DNA of 64,000 bases, taken from Elysia chlorotica (Eukaryota > Mollusca > Gastropoda > Plakobranchidae). The stretch lies in assembly GCA_003991915.1 (NCBI GenBank), contig RQTK01000163.1, positions 70,825-134,824 on the forward strand, given 5' to 3'. The position numbers and the translations under genes are program-made. This document shows positions 26,601-38,600 of the stretch, piece after piece. Every line of letters begins with the position of its first letter. The first letter of the stretch is position 1. Under the pieces are notes generated by a model that saw only the letters and a list, made by a program, of their open reading frames with translations, did not search any database and had not been told where the DNA came from.

Positions 26601-29600
26601 GTTGACAAATACACAGGAAGGCTCAATCAATAGATTTATGAACATAAGTATATGAAATGGAAAAACACACATCTAAAACCATACATCATATGCATATAAA
26701 TAACCTATTTCATACCCCTTTATCATATTTCTTTACCCCCATATATTTTGAATTACTGATTTCATCCCAGTTTTTTTTTCTTTATCTGTATTTCACCATA
26801 GGCTGATGGCGCTATGGAATACTTTGCCCCACCTCTGAGTGACCAAGACTTCAACAAGCCAGTCGGGCGCTACAGCCAGTCCCTGTTCCAGATGGGCATC
26901 GCCAGAGCTCTGACAGCCACTTCTATTGGCAATTTGGTGGTGTGGGACAACAACCGACCTCTGTCTAAAAGTCAGTTGAATTTTCTCATTTGAAATAAAT
27001 CTAATTTGTAATCATATTCCATAAACCTAATAGTAGGCTAACATCTGCATTCTGTGATTACTTTTATGGAGCTACATTGTGTACATATAGACAATTTTTT
27101 GAAAGATAAAAAGCTAAAGTGTTCAAATCTGCAAAAATCGTTATTATATCTTTGTTGTTTCAAAAGATTTGAATTTTGGAAAAACCTTAAAAAAAATAAT
27201 AGTGCGATTTGATGAGCATTGCTGGCAAAATGACTGCGACTCCGTTGAGTTACGCATTCCAACTTAGGGTTGAATTTTTAAATTGTTGACAAAGAATTGG
27301 CAATTTGGTGGTGTGGGACAACAACCGACCTCTGTCTAAAAGTCAGTTGAATTTTCTCATTTGAAATAAATCTAATTTTGTAATCATATTCCATAGACCT
27401 AATACTAACATCTGCATTCTGTGATTACTTTTATGGAGCTACATATGTGTACATATAGCCAATTTTTGAGAGATTGAAAGCTAAAGTGTTCAAATCTGCA
27501 AAAATTGTTATTATATCTTTATTGGTTCAATAGATATGGATTTTGGAAAAACCTTAAATATAGCCTATAGTGCTATTTGATGAACATTGCTGGAAAAATG
27601 ACTGTGACTCCGTTGAGTTAAGCATTCCAACTCAGGGTTGAATTTTTAAATTGTTGACAAAGTGACTTAAATTAAGGGATCTGACACAACTGAAAAGACT
27701 TGAGGAACTCTGGACAGAAAGCAACAAAGAGACACAAGCTTACAAAATGAAGATGTAATAAAAGAACTTAAGATCAAACCAAAATAATTTGCTTTTGCAA
27801 ACTACCAAAAAAATACAACTGAAATTGTTAAGTACTTTAGACACCTGAGAAGACATGACATTTTGGAGAGACATATCCTAAAAGCAAACCTAGGGGCAAA
27901 GCGAAGACAAGGCAGACCTACAAGAAGGTGGATGGATGACATCAGCGACTGGCTACAAAGGAGGCCCAGCGAGTCTGGAAGATCACTTAAAACAGAGAGC
28001 TCTTCAGGAAGATTGTACAAGAGGTTATGTCAGATACTACCGACAAGCCTGCATGATGATGATGTTGATAATACAACAGAGCCATAATGATCAAGAAAAA
28101 AATAGCCACTTCACATAACAACACCTACTTCATTATAAATTGGCTGATTCAAATCATGGTTTATTACTCTGATGATTTGTTTCGTATTTACTCAAAACTA
28201 ATACATTTTGTGGGTACAGAAACTGGAAAAGATACAGAAGTGAGATTTAGATGCCTAATGCTCCAAAAATATAAATAAATTTTATGCAAGCCATTTAAAT
28301 AATGAAATAATATTCAATTGTTTGATAAAATGCCTCCGTCACAAAACTTTTTTTTCATTTGTGACAGTGAGCAAGTTCATGAAAACTTAGTGTGATATAA
28401 AGAATAATAATACTATTATTTTTCAGTCTATGTGAAACCAGAAATAGATGTGTGGACTGGACATCCAAGTAATTCATCATTTCATGCAAACATGTATTTC
28501 ATGTTCCAGTTCTTTTATTACTAGCTCACTTGTTTTGTTGTAAAGTTGTTGGTTTCAATTGTTTGACATTACTTCTTTGATGAGACAATAATATTATACT
28601 TTAATTAATTTATCAGCTTCTTTGACGAGTTATTTGATTGTTGTTGTTGTTGTTTTTTTGTGGAAAAAACAAACAACTAGGAGTGCAGTCTCAGTTTAAA
28701 GTTACAAAAAATAAATATTATTTTTACCACAAATTAGAGCCTGTGTATTTAAATCTGGTTTATTTTTTTATTTTTTATTTCTTTTAATGAAGGACACATT
28801 TGTGCATTTGTGTATATTACTAAATACTGAGCATAATGAATAATATGTTGAAGAAACATGATATTAAATTTGTATTTTGCACCTTTCTTTAAATTAGGAG
28901 TGTATTTAGTCTAAGCCGTGTCAGAATTGAAATTTATATCTCTTGTATTTTATACAGACTCATGGAAACATACTTTACACCCCCTTCCTCCTTTAAAAAA
29001 ATGTAAAAGAGAAAACAGAGATAGATTTTACTTACATTATAGTTGTTTATATACTAATCAGTTAATATGCACACTGAAGGATACGGACATTAAATATATT
29101 TTTTAAATGTCACTTTCAATCATCCTTAGTCATGGATGTAAACCAAAGTGCTGACAAAAAGCCGCTTAAAATCATCAGAGTCCACGACAAAGGAATCAAT
29201 GTCCTTACTACAACAGATGAGTAAGTTTTGTGTAAATTTATTTGTTTTTTTGTTGGGTTTTTTGTTTTTGTTCTGAATTAAACATATCCCTCTTCTAGAT
29301 ACTTATGATTTAATCTATAAGTTTTACCTTTTTTTTGCCCTGTTTGATATGATTTTCACAGAGAGGCATTTAGTTCTGGCATACAATATAATCCATACCT
29401 TACATAGAAGCATATACACCTTTTAGAACAATGTTATGGGATGAGCCCTTTGTTTTTTTGTCTGTTCATCTACTGTTTACTTTATAAAGAGCTTGTAAAG
29501 ATACCTTGCAATGGAAATTCTCAGTACTTGTCCTTCCTGTATTTTTCCATTTTGCAAGCTTCAATGTTATATGAAAATCACTTACTGAGTTAAGTTTTAA

Positions 29601-32600
29601 TTACAACTTTATAATTAATTTGATTTGTAAGGTGAAAATGTTGGATTAAAAATGTTGAAGATAAATTGTATTATTATTGTTATTAATATTATTATTATTA
29701 TTAATATTATTATTATTATTATTATTCTTATTATTAGTATTATTATTCTTCTTCTATTATTATTGTTATTATTATTATTATTATTATCATCATTATTATT
29801 ATTATACTTAGGTACATTGTAATTGGCGACATATCTGGCCATGTGAAGTTCTTTGACCAAGGACTGAGGCTAATCTACTGGTAAGATCTCTTTTAGTGAA
29901 TAATAAACACACATTCTCTTGGATTTTTTTTTCTTCTTCCCAACTTGGGTTAGCTTTTATCACACTGACACTGATCGAGTGCAATTTACAAAAGAAAAAA
30001 AGCGAAGCCTTTAACTAGGTCCGTGTCTTCTAGGTTATCAATGTAAGACCCTTTATGACCACAGGACTTCTGAGAAAGGTACTCAAGACTTGGCTAGTCA
30101 TATTTTACTAGCACAGACCAAACCAGTATGGAAAAAAATGGTGGCCTCACCAAGGATCAATCCTGCAATCTTTCAATTACAAGCTGCATGCTTTACCGTT
30201 GGACTAGCCTACCTTGCCTCTCAATTATCTCAGATACCATATTTATAGATTTCATATTCTACATGCGTACAGACGTATGTTTTGTCTTTATAAAATATAT
30301 GTCTTGCAGTGCATAATTCCAACCATGTTACATGTTCATGTAAAATATTTAACTTAAAAAATTTATTGATCTTCCTAAATTGAATCTAATGTAGGACCAA
30401 GACAAGTTTTCCTATGGGATAATAAAGGTTAAGTTATCTTGTATATTTATTTTACTAATGAATTTTGTGTGTGTAAAGAAACTACGTTTTTATTCGATTC
30501 TCAGGTACAGAGAATTCAGCGCCGGTCCATGCACAGCAATCTCCTTTGCCCACATGCCAGATTTCAGCTTGAAGTGAGTTTAAATGAGCTTAGATATGAC
30601 TTTTAGGATTTAAGAATTTCTTTTGATCTAAATGATTAAAAATTGCTTCTAATTTTTGAAATTTAATTATTTAAATTTTTTTTTTCTGATCTTTTGTGGC
30701 TTCATGATTTAAACCTAGTAGATTTGCCCTACATTTACTGTGAGAAGTGATGATTAGACCTGCATGCTTCAGTAGCCATGGTCAAATGTTATATCACAGT
30801 CTGATACATCTATATTGTTTCCATGAAAGTGAAAAGTTTCATTCTCCATAATTACTTATGAAAAATTCAGTTAATATTTCCCAAAGCAGCCTAATACGAT
30901 ATGAAAATATATGCGTCAAACTTGCCAAAAAATACCAGAGTCAATGTTTATGGGCTACCATTTTGGAACAGCTTGATCTCTTTATTGTTTAATTAATATC
31001 CTTACTATAAAAGTAATTGAAATTAGAATAAATAATAACTGAATTTTCTTAGAAGTTATACAAAAATTAAGTGAGGTAACTTAAGTATAGTATATCCATC
31101 AGCTTACAAAGAGATACATATATGCAATGAGAAAAACTATGTATAAAATCTCAACTTCTACCTTACCAAAAGTCTATATGCTGCTTTTCAGTCCACCAGA
31201 AGGACACAGATATCCTTCAGATGCCACAAAGCAGGCCAAGCCTTTTGTTGTGCGTGATTTTATCGTGGGCACAGCCATTGCTGTCTACTGCAGTATAATA
31301 ACTTCTGGGACGCAGCTTAAGGTAGGTCTGATCTGCCTATTAATCACAACACAATGTTGTTTCAATTGAAATACATTCCGGATTAAATGGAATTTAAAAA
31401 GTACCTATGTTTTTAATACCTTCATGGAATAGATGTGAAACCAAAGAGTTTTCAATTGGAAAAGGGTTTTACTAAAACATTTTGTTTGGTTTCTAAGCTT
31501 TAAAAACTTCAGGCGTTGTTGTATGATTTTTGTTTTCTTTTCTTTTCATACATGGTCAGATCATCCACAGGGAGCATGACTCCGCTGTCCATGCCCTGGC
31601 AGCTCATCCTCAACTGTGAGTTCTTGCCAAATTGCTTCTCTTTTATGTAGTTACATTTTGCTAATGAGTTTGTTCTGATGTAAACTTAGTTTGATTCCAA
31701 TTTTTGTGTGTGTGTGCTGTTTTTAAACTATGCCAAGAAGTTTTTATATCTTCAAGAATTTGTTCTAAAATCTTTATGATGGAGGAGGAATTGGTTTTTA
31801 CTTTTAAATAAGCTTATGTATCGATCTATTTATAAAGTCAAGGCTGCATTGGCGTTTATCAGAATACGATTTTATTTCTCTTGATATGTAAATTAAAGCT
31901 CTGAAAGATTTAAACTTCATTTAATGCCAACTGTAAAGTCAAAATAAGTTAGACAATGAATGATGTCATTTTAAATCTGCAGGCCTATCATTGCAATGGG
32001 GAGTTACTCTGGACTTTTAAAACTGTGGAACTACAGAACAAAGTAAGATCCTTCTCACTATACATGTGTACAAAGTAATTTTTGTTTTGTTTTGTTAATT
32101 TTATGCATAACACAAAAGTTCACAGGACTATTTGACTTCCTGCAGGTTTTCTTTTGTTCAAAGAATTAGTCAATCATTCCTTTTTGTTTAGGTTTGTACT
32201 TGTTTATTATGAAATTGGTAGCTCATTTGCTGTATTAGCCTAAGCTTGAATTTCCATATTCGGTGAATTAAACGTTCATAACAAATGCAATTTATCACAA
32301 GGAAATGTGGCTGATAATTAATCCTAGTGTTGTGTGTTAAGCGCAATAAGGATAAAATAGAAGAGGTAGAGTGGAGCCCTAAAATTGTCAGACCAATACA
32401 CACAAAGTATGCCTTTTTTCTATTTTTTTAATGGGCCTGCCCTCTTTCTTTTAAAAACACATAAAGAAAATCATGTGATTGTTGTATTTTTTGTTGTGAT
32501 TGGGCTAGAGCATAGACCCATTATAATACACATCAAATTTGCTGGAGCCAGCTTACAAGCATCACGTGACTTTAGTGAGAGAGAGGTGGCACCCACTGGT

Positions 32601-35600
32601 TTTCATTTTATTTTTCAACCTCATAATAAACTTTATCTTTGCCTTTAGAAATCTTTATCATTATACATAACATTTCAGTGATAGCAGCAGTTAATAGAAA
32701 TTATAAAAGAAAAATTTATTATAAGTGTGATTTGTAATTTAACATGAACTATGTAGATCTTCATCTTCATCCTTTGCTGTATTTAATGCAGGTTAATGTG
32801 CTATTGCTTTTCCCAGAGAATCAGTTTGCTCCAGAGTGTTTGAAAAATGTCACATCCACACCTGCACTTTTGATCCTAAAGGATTTTACATAGGTACAAT
32901 TTTATTTGTTAAATTTCTTTCATGAAGAAAAGAATGTTTGTCTCGTATTTTATTGAACATTGTAATATAATTATATTTGGCGTACATCGTTTGGAGTTTA
33001 GCATAAAGATGTTCAACATGATCTGTGAAAACTCTCTTTTGTTAATAAGTTAATATCTCAGACAATAGTTGTTTCCCTTTTTTATATTTACATTGGATTG
33101 TGCTGACCCACTGCCGTGGACGGTATTTGGGAAATCTTTAAACTCAGCTGCAATGAAAAACAAGCTACTAATTTCATCTTTTGAAAATTAATAACAAACG
33201 ATTGAAGTATTTTGTGTCCTTTTATTAATTTCAACTAATTTGTTTTGTTTTTTTTAACCGCTAGCTGTTGGCTGCACAAATGGAGCTGTTTACCTTGTAG
33301 ACTCTGTGGCATTGCTGGATCAGATACAAGGCGGCTTTAAGTCTGCCAGGGACTGCATCACCCACATCGCATTCTCACACAATTCTCGCTACATGGCAAC
33401 TGCGGTAATGAACAGTTTTGTATTTTGTATTTTAGAAAAGGTTATTTATTTAGTCCGATATAAGTGCGAGTCTACTTTGAAAGTTGTACAGTAAACACCA
33501 GTTAATACAAAAAAAATTTTATGATTTTGAAATAAGATCTTAAGATTCTAATTTTGAGTGTGGTGTAAGACTTACCTTAACAATTTTTCAACACCAGATG
33601 AACAAATTTTTTTGCTGCTATAATTTTTCATTTATCTTTTAGAGGGTAATTTGAAAGTGAATCTATCTGATTCTTAATGGAAAGTGAATCTACCTTAATA
33701 CTTTTTCAGTAACTCTTACAATTTTGGTTTTTGTAGAAATATCTGGACAATCTGGTGTAGCCTCATTATTTATCCTCCCTCCTTATTCTCCTTATTCAGG
33801 ATGCTGGCTTTACCATAACTGTATACAAGCGTCAGCGGAAAGAAGGTCGTAACCTGTACACATGGCATGGCAGATATCGCTCTCACTACAAGCCAATCCG
33901 GGACCTTCTGTTTGATGTGCATCTTGACACGAATGAACCAAAACTGCTGTCACTTGGTGAAGACCGAATGCTAGTGAGTTTTTTGTGTGAATATTTTAAG
34001 TTATATAAAAAGCTGGAGTGTTCATTTGTGGAAGTTTATATACTTTTCTCAGATTAGTTTCCAATTAAACTCCTCTGACAAATGGGATGATATTTCAATT
34101 TCCATCAACACTTCTTTTCTTAATTAACTCATTCTCAGAATCAAACATTGTTTTTACATTGCAGAACAGTGCTTATGTTGATTATATCAAGAGAAATTTT
34201 TCCATTTTTTACAATGCTACATTAATTTTATCCATGAAACTTGAACTGTATAAATTGTTAAGTATGTAGTGTATTGCAAAACTGTGAGCTTCACAGCAAA
34301 GGATACATTGTAGCATGCTTCACAAAAATGTTGTTTATTTCATTTGATTAAAGTTGAATCACATTCACTGAATTTTGTTTTAGATTGAGTACGACCTGAA
34401 CTTCCATGGGAAGACCAACAACAAGGTCTGGCCGTCAGCAACGGACAGGATTGAGCAAGGAGCTATCCCACAGTGCATGACGAGGTATCCACCAATCACA
34501 AAGGAGCATTTCTTCCTGACAGCCACAGATCAGGTGAGAAATCTTATTCCGCAGACCAGAGTACTGTGCAAACATTTTTCAAATTATTAACAAGCACCTA
34601 TGCCTACTTCTCTATATTCATGAATATGTCCAGGTGTAAAGAAATCACTATTGGATTGCATTTACCAAGGAGAATCTTGTAAGATAGCATTGAATTGTGA
34701 AGTATTAAAAAAAACTCCCCTTTAGCCTAATAAACATGTTTCACGGATTGATCATCTCTTAAGACTTACTTTTAACCTAGTTGTTTAAATTTGAGTAATC
34801 ACATGGGTGGGTAAATATCTTTTACAGTTATTCAATAAATTTGTGAGACAGAATGGAAAAGCTGTGTGCTGTCTCAAGCTTGTTGTAAAGGAAATATGCC
34901 CACTAATTTGCTAATCCTCATACACAAAATAATTTTGCTTTCTGTCCTCTACTTCTGATGGTTTGATTATTGAATTCAGTTCAAACTGAAGTGCTTCAAC
35001 AGCACAACCAAGATGTGCAGGAAAACTGTGCTTGGACCAACCTATGGCTCGCCCATCAGGAAGTATGTTTGGTTATAATTTACACTAACTTTTATTTTGT
35101 TTTTGGAAAACAATCTTATAGCCTCATGTGGTTTGCTCAAGAAAATATCTTCATGATAGCTCAAAAACATTTTAAATGGAGAACTAGAATAATATATCTT
35201 AAAAAATGTTCATTTTTAATTTTAATGCAACTGTTTTGTGATGTATCACAAACTTGTAGTTTGATGTAAATCATGGCACTTGCTAATGATTTTGAAAAAC
35301 CACTAGCATCTATCTTACTATCCATTTATTTGTTATTTACATTTACTTTTCACCCTGTTATACTGGAAAAGAGTATACAATCAGTATCGTACATTAATAG
35401 GTCTTATGTTCGCAAACTCTAATCTCATGTTTCCATTGATGTCAGAATGATGGTTGTGCCGACCCAAGGAGACGAGAGTGTGAACCGATTCTTAGCGTAC
35501 ATCACTGATGATAAAGTAGGACTGCACTTTCTGCCAGCCACTGGCAACCCCCACTTAGCAATGGCTCTCATTGCTCATCCAAGTGGGGTAGGTTCAAACA

Positions 35601-38600
35601 CACTTTTCATTATGGACTTGCCAATGAGGATCAGTTAATGTTAGCATCTTAGCATTTAACGAAGTGCAAATAACAAAATATTTGTGCTGGCTTTCAGAAA
35701 TGTTTTATTCATTTTTATTTGTTTTCTACATTTTTATATTTAAAATCAACATATTCTTTGGACCTGAGGTATTGACATTCACAGACTGCATGCAGTTTTT
35801 TCCTTATAGATCCAGATACTTTCCCCCTCTAGATTAAATTTTATGAACCTTGGGCATTTGTTGATATGCATTTGCCCTTTGTAGAATAGAGAATAACTTG
35901 TGGCATAACAATTTATAGATTCCCAAGCAGGAATGTGTATATGGATGGGTCCGAAGACAAACATCAGACAATATTTTACTTGCTGCCACACAGAAAGAAA
36001 GCGAAGATACCAGGACTCATGTCTAACCCTGTCTTACTATATGATCACCAACCAAACGAGTAGGGGATGAAACCCAACAAATAAATTTATCCAATTGTGG
36101 GATTTAATACTTTACCACTTGTGCTAGCTTGCCCTCCTCTGATTGGAATTGATAATTGATTCCTCCTTTATAGTTGAGGTCAATACTTTGTTTTACACAG
36201 AAACAATCTGTATGAATTATTTTACATGCAAATTGTAAGTCTTTCCATACCATTATCATTCAACTTTTGTTATTTTTTTTCTTTTAGATATCCAATCTGG
36301 CATGCAGTTTTGATGGTGCCTATTTGTTCACAGCTGGAGGGCCAGATTTCGCTGTACACATGTGGGAGATAAATATTGGGTAAATCATGATAAAATACAC
36401 TACAGTATTTTCAACAGTATTCAGTTATATTGCTATTCATACTAACCAAATTTTGCATGGTGAATATTTCGACATGTCTCTCAAACGGCAACAAAAATCA
36501 GTATGCATCAATGAAATAAGATTTATGAGGTAATATATTGAGTGTTAATAGTTTTTAATATGAATGAACCCAGTACATGTTTGTTGTGAATTCTAGATGC
36601 TTTTGAGTTGTGAGTTGGTACTGTGCAGTTTTGATATTGCAATAAATTATATCCGCTTCCATGGAGGAAACCAAGATGACATGCACAGAGAAGCCATGTG
36701 TTAGTTGAGTATATTGTATCTACTCTAAGTAGGCAATGTCCAAAAATGATAAGAGTCTGTTGAATACATGGTTTTGTCTGGACAGGAGTTCCCACCAATT
36801 TTCATCTTTCTTTTTTTACGATTCTATCCAAATTTTCTACACCATGGTAATATATAGTGATTTGAATGTTTCAGTAGACAAAAAAACATATGTCTTATTA
36901 GACTTAACCTTATGTGGATACATATTTTACTTCAACATGTTATCTCTTCCCTATCCAGCGCCCTGGAAGCACAAGCCACGCTGGGAGGGGAGGACCTGGT
37001 CCCATTCTACGGCCTGCTAGAAGGGGGCAGGGACGGAGAACTGTTTGCCGAGCTGGAGGATCTTTTCTACTATGCGCAGCTCAGGCAGTGAGTGTTGTTA
37101 ACCCTTTACATCTGCGAGCCAAAAATCCATGTTTCATCATAATAATTGTTACCTCATTTGTATAATATCCTATCTGATTTCTAAAAAACTCTAAATTTAT
37201 AGTATTTCGGAAATGCAATTGGACGTTATGCAACTGAGGTGATGATATTGTAACAATTCACTTACCGCATAGGTTTAAAAAGTTAACCCTCGTAGCATTA
37301 ACGAGCAATTAAATTGGCTGTAAATCTATTGATTTGACATTATTTATAAGTAAATGAACACTATCTCATTAACTAACCATCAAAAACTGCACACCACCTG
37401 CACTCTCATTACTTGAAACCAATCTTTTACCCTTCGAAGCTTATACAGTTAACACAGTTCTGTCTGTTGACTGTACACCATTTATATTAGGCCTAGCTTA
37501 AAAAAAAAAAATAATTGAAAAATAAAAACGATCTAAGATATTAGTTTTAAGTCCCCTAGGTTTCTTGTAAATCTCTTAATGGTGGTAGAGGCATTAGCTG
37601 AGATTTGTTCCAGGTCCATCTAACCCATAGTATGGAGAACTAACTGATTGAGATACTAACTCTTATATAAGAAAGTTATTAATTAGATATCCTTATATCC
37701 TAGTAGTTATTTTTTTTATTGTTATTGGAGTAAGTCTTGACACCAAAACACTTCAATTTTCTTTGCAGCCAAGGAATTAACTCTACTGAAACAAGACAAA
37801 TTGGAAACCGTGTTCCAATTTCCGAAGTGCCTTTTATTATGAGAGCAATGGGCTTCTATCCGTCAGAACAAGAGGTAAAACCAGTCTTTCATTTATGATC
37901 AATATTGTCATATATCCTGAATGGCCTCAGTCTCATCTAGAAATAGTTTTTTCATAAAATTACCTCACTAGCAGTAAATATTTTAATTTTTAGGGTTTGA
38001 ATTTTGACAAATTGGAATGACAATACATGAATATAGACTCATTTATCTGATGTTATAAAATAATAATTTGGTAAATTAAACATTCTGATTCTTCTACCCA
38101 AAAATAACTTTGGCATAGAAAATGAAATTTAAGACAAGATTGACACATTTAAAAACATTTCTGAAGTACACAGACAAAGCTACAAGATATTTGATTATTT
38201 ATTGTTATGCACTATCCAAATATATGACTTAACAATTTTCCACACACTGTGTGCTTGTTTGCTTCACCATATCAAGGTCATGCCTAATGAGATCCATGTC
38301 TATAAGTATTTTCTCAATACCAGTTTTTTATGTTCCCTAGGTTTCTTGTAAATCTCTCAATGGGGGTGGAGGTATATGATATTTTACTGTGTCCATCTAA
38401 CCCGTAACATTTGCATGTTCCTGTTTGCTTCCTTCACTAGATTGAGGACATGCTCAATGAGATCAAGTATGATGAGTATGTGAACCTGGGACACTACCAA
38501 GAGGACGTAGATCTGGGCCAGTTTATAAAACGTGAGCAATTTGAGAGGGAGCGCAGATTGCAATTTTAAATTTTATAACTACTTATGAATGCCTTAAAAA

